A stretch of DNA of 64,000 nucleotides from Styela clava (taxonomy: Eukaryota > Chordata > Ascidiacea > Stolidobranchia > Styelidae). Shown here piece after piece: positions 23,220 through 34,457 of this stretch (within the stretch, counting starts at the first letter, position 1; every line of letters starts with the position of its first letter). The stretch spans positions 4,827,001-4,891,000 of the forward strand of contig NC_135258.1 of NCBI RefSeq assembly GCF_964204865.1. Direction: 5' to 3'. A program made the position numbers and the translations under genes. Below the pieces are notes generated by a model. It saw nothing but the letters and a program-made list of their open reading frames with translations, was not told the DNA's origin and did not search any database.

Positions 23220-23770
23220 TACATATGGATCGCCGGATGAGAACAGAACAGGCCTAAGTCACAATTTTGAGTTTGAAGAAAAGCACAAAAAACAATTTTG
23301 AACTTCGTTATTTTTAAATTTCTAGATATTCACAATTAGTAAAGACCTGATCTCTGGTTATTTCAATGTGGATGAGAATATCTTTGTTATCAATTTATTT
23401 TGACACTTCCTTTTTGTTTTTTTACTCCCTAAAAAGGACTTTCTGCCCATTCTGTTTTCAACAACTTCTGAAATTTTCTGACCTAGGCCTAAGTTGCACT
23501 GAACAAATTCTTAGAGATGTAAGTTTCAGACATTTTATTTCTGATGTCTATGCCCATCATATTGAAACGTAGTTCCATTCTGTTTTTAGTTTCTACAAAA
23601 TATTATGGTTCTAAGTCCAGCTAAAATTTTTATTATTGAGAAATTCAAGATTTCAAAACCACCATCTTGTAGACTAGAGCATGGCTCAACACCCCAAAAC
23701 ATTTAAAAGAGTAAATTTCACAAAAATGTGACTTAAGCCCCTTCTGTTCTCATCCGGCGATGTATATGTA
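23220..23770. mobile_element. MITE with ~50-bp terminal inverted repeats
   Basis: The left end has ATCGCCGGATGAGAACAGAA followed by CAGGCCTAAGTCACA. It is mirrored at the right by TGTGACTTAAGCCCCTTC followed by TGTTCTCATCCGGCGAT. Outermost TACATAT-type sequence is also inverted, giving TA at each tip. The 551-bp interior has no transposase; the open frame at 23366-23572 lies wholly inside it and is not a gene. Confidence 0.75.
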
Positions 23771-24338
23771 AACATGGTACAGTATTCGCAATGTTGCGAT
23801 ATTTGAAAATGAAGAAATCTGGAGGGTGGATTCAGGCATATTAGAAATTAAGATGATTACAAATCAGTTCATTTTTTTTTTATTTCAAAAGAAGCTTCGA
23901 TGGTGTTTTAGGGTAAAAGGAAAAAATCGATAGCAGATAAATTCGAGTCACTGTAGTTTTTATATATATTGAATGAAAGCTAAAGCGTTGGACCTATCTA
24001 TGTTGTTTTATTATCTTGCTTCCGAATGCAATGCCGCCGTCTCATCCAGACTAATAAATTTTGTAGGCTTTGTCGAACTGGAAAGATTGCGGTCGATTTA
24101 AATAATAATATCTATCTACATATATCAGTGGATCCTTTAGTTTAGAGTCCCGTGCAGAGGCGCAAAGTGTTTTATAAAAAAAATTGGTGGAAGTAAAGTG
24201 AACTCTAACCTCACAACACACTGTTTATATATCTTCAGACTAAGTTTGCAGTTACGATTGGACACTATAAAGTAATTCAACGATTATGACGTAGATATTT
24301 CTATTATCACAGGTTTCTCTCGTTTTAGTTTAATAACT
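23771..24338. promoter_or_regulatory. Upstream region of the collagen-tailed lectin gene
   Basis: About 570 bp between the MITE and the lectin start codon. It should contain the promoter, but no motif is clear enough to mark. No other gene or repeat is seen. Confidence 0.3.
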
Positions 24339-27300
24339 ATGACATCACAAATAGTAACATTGGGGTTATTTCTCTCACTTTGCATCGTCGCGGGTGGGAC
24401 TGGACGACAGAGGATTTGTTTCGAGCTCGAAAATGTGGATGCGGAAAATCAATATAATGAAAATAGGTATGTTAGGAATTTAAATATACATAAAGTCATA
24501 CATACATATTCATAAAGTCAGTTCTTAATATATCTTAACCAGGTTTGTTGTTTTTTAATCAGTAATTGTTTAATTATATTTACTTCATTTAATCAATACA
24601 TCTGTGAGGGCCAAACAATATATGGTATCGATAAATTCCCTCTGTATTTGCAAAAACTTTCAAGACTTTATGGACACTATCGTTCCGATATAATATTGCG
24701 AATAAAAAAAAATTTAATATATTCGAAATAATATGAAATCAGATATGGTAACATGATATTGAGAACAATAAAACTCAAGTCATATAAAGAATTGCTGAAC
24801 CCCTCCTCGTCGTTATACGTAGCGGCAAACTGGTTGACTATTCTTATTGACTTTCGACTCCCATGGGAATACTCGTTAAAAAGAGAGAATTGACAATGTT
24901 TGTGGCCTGTACATGATATATATTAAATCACTCTATTTATTAAACTTGGCTCAGTGATTAATTCGATTTCGGACGCGGCTTGACCCGCGACTCTAGTTTT
25001 GGGGGCTTCTAATCAACAATGCCAAAATTGAAAAATCCCGTTCATTCCACTCTTAGTCGAGGTCAGTATTGAACAAAGTTGTGAAAACACATAAAAAGAA
25101 AATGCAGTTCTTGCCTAAAAGTGTTTGTTTTGTAAAGTGTAAGTTTGTATTCGTAAATGTTTTTCCTATAGTCATTGCAAGGTTTCCGATGATAATCAGA
25201 TCATTTCGCAGTTATCCTGCGCATCCCGGGCAAAGGAATAAATAGATACAAATATTTCATAATAAGAATCCTTAATGGCTAATATAACACGATTTGATTG
25301 ATTTGCTCCAATTTTCAGAGGTGAAGTACAGACCATTCCGGGCAAAAAAGGCCCCAAGGGAGATTCAGGCCCATCTGGACCTAAAGGATCACAAGGGGAA
25401 GTTGATTATGATAAACTGGAAACCCTGATTAATCAAAAAGTCAATGAAGGTAAAACTGCAATGATATTTTATTCATAAATTGCCACAAATTAATCGCAAA
25501 ACTATACTGCGTGATAAAAAGGTATTTTTATCTTCAAACAAAAATAATATCAACAGTCTTCTTGGTGTTGTTCAGTTGAGTAGGTGATTGAACCAAACCG
25601 GTAAAACCTTGAATAGTTAACAAAACACATAATTTGTGAGACACTAATGTGTATAAGAGTTACAGGAAGTGTTCTTGTTATTTAATGAATAATAACGTTG
25701 TATGTATTTCAATTTATATTATCAGTCTGATTGTCAAAAAGTTATTTAAAAGTTTTTTTTTTTTCAAACTAATCTCGTCTAAGGGCAATTTAAGTTGTTT
25801 TGAAGAGGCACAACTGGTGCGAAAAGGTAATTAAATAGTTCAAGGAGAAGAATTTCATAATTGCCTTTTCAAATTAGAAAAGGTTCTTAACTAGTTTAGC
25901 GACATAGCAACTTTACTTATTTCCATACTGTTAAAAATGTTGTCCAAATTACTAATTTCCCTTGCATATCTAATTTCAGTTTGGCTATACATGAGTCTTA
26001 TGATTTATTTTATAACACGCTATCATTGGTGTTCAGCTTTGGTACAACAAGGAGCAGAGTTGAACGAAACAATAAATGAATTGCTTGAACGAATAGCAAA
26101 ATTAGAAGATCAATTGGCGCTCCCACATGGACTTACTGAACAAGGTTTGTTCAACCGGATCTGTGTTTTAACATTTAATGTTGATTTGTAGCATTTTATG
26201 TCTCTATCCAAACAGACATTATAGAATCACAAAGAGACATATTCAAACTAAAACAAGGCCAATATTTGAGCACATTTTGGTGTAGTTTACTTTTAACAAT
26301 GCAATAATGAGCGTCTATTCCAGAGTAATACACACGACAAGCACAATGAACCGCCATCATTGACCAGAAGTGTAAATGTCCGATGACACCCGTAGATACA
26401 TTTCTGGTACAATTTCCGTATGTGTACCAGGTTAGGGTTAGGCCATAATATTATTCCGATTTTGCTCATTTTAGTTCTATTACGAGTTCGGGGACTGTCT
26501 GTGTTAGCCAAGTGAATATCCCCTCTGCCCATAGGTTTCAGTCCCTTTACACAACTTGATGTAAAATAGGCGAACAAAAACACATACTTCTGGAGCGCCC
26601 AATTTTTATATGATTCAACAATTTAATCTTATTCCAATTACAGATATTGTGCGCTATAATGGAAGGATATTCGTACCGATAGCAACTGAGAAGGTTCAAA
26701 AAGCATCAGCAGTCGCCAAATGCCAACAAATAAATGGAAAATTGGCAAATATATACAGCCAAGATCATATGGACACAGTCATGAGATACATACGTAAAAA
26801 CAAAATGAATGGGAGGAGAGGATTTTGGCTTGGCATGACATACGATCCCATTGTAAGTCATATGCGAAGTGTCGTTATTTCACCTATCATTTTGTTTGAA
26901 AATTATATCTGTGATTGTAAACAATTAGAATAGGCAATGATGAGGCATTGATAGATTATTATGATTCGCTTCAGCTTCCATTTATACATAAGGAGCGTCT
27001 GCTGTTTCTTTCCAGCTAGAAAATTCATTTCTGTGTACGTTGGTGACCGTTGGCGTGATGCTAGATCAAGGGTGTGCAACCTGCGGCCCAAATGTGACTT
27101 TCAGGGAAAATTTATGCGGTCCGCAGAGAAGTGTCTATTTTGAATGATTTGTGTCGCGAAAAGAAATTTCATTACATTCAATTTGGTACGTGTGCGTAAT
27201 TCCAATCCTTTTGCGTTGCGAAGCTTATACCCGAATCCAATTTAACTGACCCTACAATGCCTTGCAATAAGCAATATTTGTGTGCCTGCAACTACTAGAT

Positions 27301-27734
27301 AGCCCATGTTAAAGAAAAGTGCGGCTCGAGGTTCCACCCAGTTATTTTCATGCGGCGCTCCTGTTTCAAAAGCTGCGCACCCCTGTTCTAAATGGATCAG
27401 GGTTTTGAATCCAGTCCCCCTTATGTTTACGATGCCAATATAGCAGCACAGAAGCTTTAATCGACGAACTTTCATACTATACTATGTACTACTACTAAGA
27501 AAATATTAATTCCTTTCAAATTATTTTTTTCAGAATCAGGTTCTACGTTTCCGCAACGGAACTATGATATCGAACAGCGATTTGAAATGGTACGATGCGC
27601 ATCCACTCAATGGGCAGCGATATTATTCAACCTATACAAACATGTATGTCATGATTGCAGCGGATTTGGAAAGCACAGGTCAATACCTTTTCAACCAAAA
27701 AGAACAGAGCAGATACGTTCTGTGTGAAATTTAA
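24339..27734 (+). CDS. Secreted collagen-tailed C-type-lectin-like protein, 5 exons
   Basis: My spliced model: 24339-24466, 25319-25449, 26037-26144, 26644-26852, 27534-27734; 258 residues. Every intron is GT-AG and phases match (2,1,1,0). Residues 1-~21 are a signal peptide (VTLGLFLSLCIVAG). Residues ~51-71 hold seven collagen Gly-X-Y triplets (GKKGPKGDSGPSGPKGSQG). Residues ~72-118 form a coiled-coil-like neck (LNETINELLERIAKLEDQL). Residues ~123-258 form a C-type-lectin-like domain with FWLGM at ~183-187 and the outer disulfide pair C149 and C256. The usual inner cysteine pair and EPN/QPD sugar-binding triplets are not visible, so calcium-dependent sugar binding is doubtful. The architecture is collectin-like, with a very short collagen stalk. 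Secreted pattern recognition is likely but inferred. AATAAA lies at 27767-27772. Confidence 0.8.
26375..26605. mobile_element. MITE of the GGGCGCTCC family in lectin intron 3
   Basis: The right end ACATACTTCTGGAGCGCCCAA matches the ends of the elements at 33125-33395, 43458-43574 and 55868-56105. The interior (GTACCAGGTTAGGGTTAGG, ATTCACTTGGC in reverse, CAGTCCCTTTACACAACTTG) is closely shared with 55868-56105 in opposite orientation. The left end is diverged. Confidence 0.6.
27067..27385. mobile_element. hAT-type MITE in lectin intron 4
   Basis: The left end CAAGGGTGTGCAACCTGCGG and right end AAAGCTGCGCACCCCTG form an imperfect inverted repeat. Candidate 8-bp target duplications TGCTAGAT (27059-27066) and TTCTAAAT (27386-27393) differ at two positions. 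It sits entirely inside the intron between the two CTLD exons and should not alter the protein. Confidence 0.6.
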
Positions 27735-27766
27735 ACCTTCAACTTAACAGTTGTGGCAAAATATCG

Positions 27767-27772
27767 AATAAA
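27767..27772 (+). terminator. Polyadenylation signal of the collagen-tailed lectin gene
   Basis: A canonical AATAAA lies 33 bp after the stop codon in an AT-rich context. Confidence 0.65.
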
Positions 27773-29015
27773 GAACTTACATGACTCTTACTTACTTTTG
27801 CAAAAAGACAAACAAGATTCTTGCTTAATCTTATAACAGTGCGGTGTGGGTTTTTCAGTATATTGACTTATTTTTATTTGTAGCACGGAAATGTTATAGG
27901 AGTGAACTCATGGATCTCAGTATGATTCAATGTTAGACTCACTCACTCCCTTATAGGTTACGCTACTCGGTAACCATCACTGGTTTATCGCGTCTCTCTT
28001 TACAATGAAATGCATTTTTTAAATTAGCTTTGTCCAATGAGTACTTTAGGCATGTGATTGACTGACTGCATGATCGTTTTTTTTATTGTGTTGTTGTTTT
28101 TATTCTTCTTCTTGTTGTTAGCTTATGAAAAAAATCGAATTTTTCATTCACTAATGGACAAACTTTTGAACTGCCTAATTGCCAATTTCGGAGAAATATT
28201 TTAAAGTGGCATATTTTAGCTAAAAATCACAGTGTACCGGAATTAGTAATGTCAACCATTATAGCAAGCGGTGTTATGTATTCTATCTATTCCAGTATTC
28301 GATAAAAGATTCTAATTCTAATACCACGAGTGCAGGTGCCTGAGTACTGGGTTTCGTTTCCATATATTTGAGCATGGCTTTCATTTTAGCTAATCTAATA
28401 TAAATGTTTTATAGTTGCATGCATGTCATGAATTTGAAAATTTCAATCAATAATAAAATTAATTCTTTGATTAAAAATGTAAATTTACAGTATAGAAAAT
28501 TTAAAATATAATCAATTGAAGTACGTTAACATTATATATATACAAAGAGAAAAAAATCTTAAATTAAAAGATTGTACACGCCAACTATTTAGTCGTCAAA
28601 TTTTTATTATTCCGTACATATTCTCAACCCCAAGTTGGCAGCCGTGACAAAATTTGTTTTATGACAGTCGCGTTTTTGAATGCTCCGTGAATTAGACATT
28701 ACTGTTGCTCCACACCCAGAATTACCTGACATTTAGTTTTAGTACGACATGTCTGGTCTAGCAGACTGGTCTGCAGAATTATAAAAAGAATGAAAAAAAA
28801 AACGTTTTAGACTAGGTAGCATGCGAATAAGCTAAACTTGAAAAATCACAGTTCATCATTATCCCCTGTGATTATTGTGGGTGTCGCACCTGAATATCAC
28901 AGCCGACTTAGTGATATCCGGTCATAGACAGCAGTCAGGTATAAATTGCTTGCGCGTTGCCAATAGGTAGATACAGTTAAGAGTGAGTATAAACCTCAAA
29001 TCGTGCGAGTTATAT
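27773..29015. other. Intergenic stretch after the first lectin gene
   Basis: AT-rich with no recognised gene. The words CCATATATTTGAGCATGGCT (near 28359) and CCATATATTTGAGCATAGCT (near 29388) are a short repeated sequence of unknown origin. Confidence 0.35.
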
Positions 29016-29562
29016 AGGGTGTCCATGAAGTCTTAAAATTTCTAGGGAAATTTATCGATACTATATATTGTTTTGGTCCTCACAAATGTATTAAAAATAT
29101 TATATATATCAATATTAATCATTATTATAGTATTAATTATTGGATACGTCAGTGTACATAACGATCGTTTCAACATTATGTTGTTGTTCTTGTTATTCTT
29201 CTCCTTCATCATGATGAAATCGCCTTTCCCTTCGAATACTGGACCAATTGCTTTGAAATTTTCAATGGTTAAAGATTGATTTTTTTGCCAGAAGGGTATT
29301 ACTTTTACTTATTTATAAAATTTCTGTGGACTTCGAGAGATTCGTTTTTATGTGTCAGAATAAAAAATAGCGACACCTTGTGACGTGTCCATATATTTGA
29401 GCATAGCTCTCTTGTTATTAATATATATTAATATTATTATTGATAATAAAAATACTTACTTAAAACAATTACTGATTGTAAAACAACAAACCCGGTTAAT
29501 ATATATCGAGAACTGACTTAATAACAAAATTGAAATTGTAAAGGGACTTTACGGACACTCTG
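29016..29562. mobile_element. Probable MITE with GGGTGTCC ends
   Basis: AGGGTGTCCATGAAGTCTT at the left is mirrored by AAGGGACTTTACGGACACTCT at the right. GGGTGTCC-type ends occur in several animal DNA-transposon groups. The interior carries a short hydrophobic open frame (29073-29279) that looks like AT-rich chance coding. No target duplication beyond a possible TA on the left. Confidence 0.5.
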
Positions 29563-29730
29563 TTTATATATTTTTATAAATCATGTTGAGATTGCTTATA
29601 TCAAAATCTAAATTTGTTGTCGTGTTGAGCAGGAAGTCAATACATCTGAAAATGATAATTGGAAGGATTGATATATACAATAACAGAAATATCCGTCCGA
29701 AAAATAAATTATTCGATTGGGAAATTTCAG

Positions 29731-29736
29731 TTTATT
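29731..29736 (-). terminator. Polyadenylation signal of the second lectin gene
   Basis: TTTATT on the plus strand reads AATAAA on the minus strand, 25 bp after the stop codon of the minus-strand lectin gene. Confidence 0.6.
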
Positions 29737-29760
29737 AGATAATTATTCTCGTTTCTGCTT

Positions 29761-31806
29761 TTATTTCTCACAGATGGCACCATGGGCAGTGTAGGATGGT
29801 CGGTTATTCCATAAACCTTGGCTTTTAAGTGAGTCTTCATAGACTAAGACAAAAACGTTTGTGAACTCCGAATACAAATACGGCTTGTCGGGATACCAAA
29901 GTTCTGTCGGCAACAGTATATTACCGCCGGATGTAGCTATGAGATGGCCGTTCTGAAAAACACAAAATACGGTTTAAATAATATACAGTCAATGCGCTAT
30001 AACGGCGCTATCTACAGTTTTGAAATTTTAAGTGGACAAAGATTAAAAGGCTATTATTCCTGTTTTTCTCAAAAATTTCTGTGGTCTCCAACGGGATTGT
30101 TTTTTTAATTTAAAGTTTTATTACAAAGTTATCAGCATAAAAAAATCGCCCACAGCTTGGCGCAATTTTATCGATCTGGTGGTCAGACTAGCAGCACTTT
30201 GGATGATTTGATACTAATTCGTTCTATACATTTCGTGTACATATATTCAAATATTGCTTTTTCGTTTTTACAGGAATTATTCACGGACCAAAATAGATAC
30301 TAAACTCACCTGATGTCTCATCCCTGTCCATCCGAAAAGCCGAGTGTACTGGTCACGTATTAGTGAACGTTTTGATATGTTTGCCACGTTTTTGTAGTTA
30401 TGTCCTTTGCAGAATGATTGAGCATCAATAAAATTGACGTTGCGTTTTACCGATAGTACAACTTTGAAACGTTTTGAATTGTACGTCATGTCACAGTTCT
30501 CTGGAAAATGTTGTGATAGGTAAAAAAGCTCAATATTCTGTCACACTATATTTCTAAGAGTTGTCAGATATTTGTGACCCTACGATAAATAATATTCAAA
30601 AAATAAAATTTAAATAAAGCTTTCACCAAATAATTATATGATATGTTGATTACTTTCAATTTGTTTCTCCTGAAGACTCTTTTGAATTTGTTTGACAATA
30701 TCTGTAAATAGACAAAATATAATTGTGAATATAGACTGTGGTCGGCAAACTGCAACCCGTTGGCCAAATGTTTTATGGCCTTCGAACGACAACACTTTTG
30801 AAACAAAAATCCCAAGTCCTATTTTCATCCGCACACGGATTTATGTCGCAACAATGACTGTTGTATGGCGTTTGTTATATAGTCATTGGCGTGAGAGAAT
30901 GCACATTTCAGATGTATGTCGTTTACTTGCCGAACGTGATTGCGGTTAGTTATAATTGTCAGTTAATTTTTTTTTTTAGAATTTCGCATTAAAATGTCCG
31001 ACAAATTGTATAAAATTTGGCGACGAAGGTCGAACATTCCCAAAGGCCTTAGATATAAAATATTGCCATGCATTATGCAAAACCAGTCGCCAGTTCGCCA
31101 CAATTTAAAGTTTAATGGGGCGATTGCTAATAGGCGGAAATTAGTGTGGCCCAGTAGTACATAACGTATGCCGTACACTGATTTAAGACGATGTTACTTG
31201 ATCCATCTGGCTATACAACAACAATTATTTCCTGATTATAGATATTACTTCCGAGCAGTGAAAGCGTTGAAAGTCATGGTCCTAGAAGTCTTATCTAACT
31301 ATCTATTAAAAAATGCTGCGCAGGCAAACTACCATCTTTTTTGATATTTTACTCACCGGATCCATCGTTTTTCTGCACAAAATAGAAAAAAGCTCCATTA
31401 TTGATTGTATATATGACAAGAACATATGTACATAAAATAAAGTATGCATTTTCCGTTATACTTTATTTTGTTCGCAACAGTGCGGGTTATTCATCATCTA
31501 TTTGAATCCTATGTTCTTATAAATGGTAAACTTACCTTGCAATCTCCAATACTTATAACTTTCCCATTGACAATCTTGGTAACACAAACACCATCTAGGA
31601 TAAATTAAACGTGATATAAATTTCCACCCGTTCAAAATTTACATATAATTAATATGAAAAACTTTGACAATAAGAAGAGTGTTCTTCTTCTATATTAGCT
31701 ATGGCGTTTGAATGTATTTGTTATTTGGCTCATGCTTACCTGGTATTTTTTCCGCAACCAATCCAATAGTAACGCAGAGAATACGAAAAGCTTTTATGAA
31801 GGTCAT
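29761..31806 (-). CDS. Secreted C-type-lectin-like protein without collagen, 6 exons
   Basis: My spliced model on the minus strand: 31740-31806, 31536-31594, 31357-31372, 30654-30701, 30310-30500, 29761-29952; 190 residues. All introns are GT-AG and phases agree (1,0,1,1,0). Residues 1-~18 are a signal peptide (FIKAFRILCVTIGLVA). Residues 23-47 are a small region with C26 and C41. Residues 48-64 (DIVKQIQKSLQEKQIE) form a short coiled-coil neck. Residues 65-190 are a C-type-lectin-like fold with C94 and C188 as the outer disulfide pair, FGWTGM at ~119-124 in the WIGL position, and C66 as an additional N-terminal cysteine. The 16-nt exon 31357-31372 is the least certain, but without it the frame fails. 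The two CTLD exons share phase and size class with the neighbouring plus-strand gene, so the two are paralogues in tail-to-tail orientation. Ligand unknown. Confidence 0.75.
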
Positions 31807-33124
31807 TTTATCTTATTCTAACCGCCTACGTATGTACAGATTAGTTTTTATGAAAACCAAGATATACTAACTACGCAAACTGTATACAATATTTCAAGTT
31901 TTCAGTTAAGTAGGCTGCATTTGCGGGCTTGATGTCTTTTTGGAAAAAAATGTTTGCCTGAACCATCAGTGTTGCTACGAATTTCACTTAAATCGCCTGG
32001 CTACTCAATTAATTATCTCAGACCATCGTGTTAAAAACAATACAGCAACAAGCACTATTTTTCAAAGCACTAAGTCACGCGAATATGAAATCTATTTTTA
32101 TTCGGTTCCCCGATTTCGAATCAACAATTTTTGTTCAAGTCTTTCAAAAAGAACTTGAAGTCACGGAGTAGATCGCACTTTTTCTTGACCTTACATCTCT
32201 CAAAACCGCAATTCTCCCCCCAAGAGAATGAATGATATCACAACTGTGTGACTACACGAAGCGCAAACGCTTAGTTTGAAAAATGGCGCATATTTTTTTG
32301 TTTGTTTCAATCTAAATCGCTAAAACTGATTTTTATATCTCACAAATATCATCAATCAACCGCGGTTCAGAGTTCTATATTCTTTCAAAGCACTTAATCC
32401 CTCCCCCATATAATATCCTAGACACGCCACTGTCATAATATGTCGAGTACATGCTCCAAATGTGCGCAAAGATTAGATGAAGCTGAAATATAAATTGCTT
32501 CGCAAATATATTTAAACCATCGCTTTATAGCACACTCGCAAATTATTGTAGAGATTTATAAGCAGTAGGTCCCACGTTAACTACTTCCTGAGTCACCATA
32601 TATCACATTATTTTATATATGGATAATCAAAATATGACCATTTCCGGAAATTATTTTTCATCGCGATGCGCAGGAAAAGGTTATAACAATGCTTGTGTGA
32701 GTGGGCGAATAGAAGCATTGCAAAGCTTGCAACACCAAACCAATTGTAAACGAGTAACATATTACCGTATTTTAACACGCGAACCGGACTATGATGCACG
32801 CTGTCAATAGATTGCTCCAATTGGGTTTTTATCCATATACATAAGACACGATGGGTATATATAACGGTTTATAAAAAGTTAAAGACGGCGTGTTTTTATG
32901 AAATAATAGTACCAGTACTGGTTTTGAGTATGAACAATAAAGCATGCGACACTACCTAATACACACCTTAGTTGCACCGGCCTATAAGGCGTACGTTTTA
33001 TTTTGAGATAAAAAAAAAAAGAGCTGAATTTGAAGTGCGCCTTATGGTCCGTAAAATACGATATTAATTATCTTACGACATACAGTAATTGATACATTGA
33101 ATTGAAATCGCACATTGAGAAAAG
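31807..33124. other. Intergenic, upstream of the second lectin gene
   Basis: The 5' flank of the minus-strand lectin gene. A hAT-like right end, TAGACACGCCACTG, is at about 32420-32433 with no left partner seen. Opposed open frames at 32608-32820 overlap one another and match nothing known. A 10-bp A run at 33010 is just low complexity. Confidence 0.35.
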
Positions 33125-33395
33125 TAACTGAAGTTTCAGACAATTTTGGGTGCTCCCGAAGTATGCGAACCAAGATGGCGGACATTGGAACGTAACATGG
33201 GTAACAGGTTAGGGTTAGGCGATAATTTTTTTCCAATTTTCCTTATTTTAGTCCTATTAACGGTTAGAAGACTAGCCAAGAGCCTCCCGTAGTATTTATA
33301 CCTAAAATTATGGCCTAACCCTAACCTAGTACACATATTACATTCCGATGTCCGCCATCTTGGTTCGCATACTTCGGGAGCCCCCAATTTTGAAT
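33125..33395. mobile_element. Foldback MITE, GGGCGCTCC family, best-preserved copy
   Basis: The left end TTTTGGGTGCTCCCGAAGT followed by ATGCGAACCAAGATGGCGGACAT-like sequence is repeated almost exactly, inverted, at the right end, giving about 60 bp of terminal inverted repeat. AGGTTAGGGTTAGGC lies just inside each end. No coding capacity. Related elements are at 26375-26605, 43458-43574 and 55868-56105. Confidence 0.8.
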
Positions 33396-34029
33396 AACAA
33401 AAGGCCATATCCCAGAGTATATATCAAGAGCCTAGCAAGAACAATATTATCTTGATACGACGTATTTATTACTACGCTTACTCCCTTTTTTCTCTCCCCA
33501 GACTTACTTCGCTGTCGAAGTTATACAAGCGCACAATTATTATATCTCAGGTGTTTTGCTTGAAGGAAGGATTGGTAGTAAACCAAAAAAACGTCGGGTT
33601 ATTACTTATTAGTTATATCTGTTTTATATTTTTAGTAATAATTAAACAATGCTAATAGCATTGCCACTCTTCATTACTTCTGATGTATAATGTCCAATAT
33701 TATAGGCTATCCACCTCAAAGCATGAAATTCTGTAAAGTAATTTCGGAAAATATTAGTTGTCTGTTTTTTTCCCTTTTTTGATATTATTATTTTTTATTT
33801 AATTTACTCGTACAATATTTGATGTAGCACAAAAATAGATGATATCGCAAGTTGAGATTCTCAACCCATCACCAAACTATCTTTGATGGAGTCATGCACC
33901 ACTATCAGGGCTAGATTTCAAAGGCATAGATCATTTATACGCAACAATGACTTGATCTCCAGACTGCGACGTAACGTAAAAATAGGGCAAATCCTTTGTT
34001 TACCAGTAGCATAAAAACAAGGTGTGTAC
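33396..34029. other. Intergenic; nothing recognised
   Basis: AT-rich. Open frames here are short and biased to F, I, Y and S. No gene or repeat was identified before the dispersed repeat begins at about 34030. Confidence 0.3.
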
Positions 34030-34440
34030 CGAAGCATGTGTTCTTCAACCTTCTTTATCGTGGTATACCTTTTCCAATTATTCAAGAACTTTGTATACCT
34101 TACAAATACCAATGTTTATTTAAGGCTTAAATAAACATTAAATTTTAAGCACATATTGTACTGCAATATCATCATGTGATTTAATAGGCTAAATTTGACC
34201 GACGGCCGCAAGTTATAAATTTGACCGACGGCCTTAGCGGCAACGGGAATAATGTTCAACGTAAATTAAACGAAGTGCATGGCGGTTGAAATCAACAACC
34301 CAGACACGTGCCTGCATTATCTACATAATTTGTGATGTAACAATGTACTCAAGTCGGTTCTTTGCGTAAATTACCTTTTACATCCCATGTGCGTTGTTTG
34401 CATTGTTGTCCCCGCTTGAATATTTTATAATTTATTATAT
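34030..34440 (-). repeat. Dispersed repeat copy 2 (unoccupied hAT site)
   Basis: The reverse complement of this segment matches the repeat at 7260-8770 with the 1.1-kb hAT element removed. The joined target reads CGCAAAGAACCGACTTGAGTAC across 34331-34352 in reverse. Copy 2 alone has a doubled word, AAATTTGACCGACGGCC, near 34190-34230. Confidence 0.6.
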
Positions 34441-34457
34441 TAGAGTAATTCAATAAA

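Noticed and set aside
25980-26036. Including the VWLYMSLMIYFITRYHWCS segment in the main lectin model
   Set aside because: It would put a transmembrane-like helix between the collagen stalk and the neck of a secreted protein; the acceptor at 26036 gives a coherent product. It is kept only as a possible alternative start exon.
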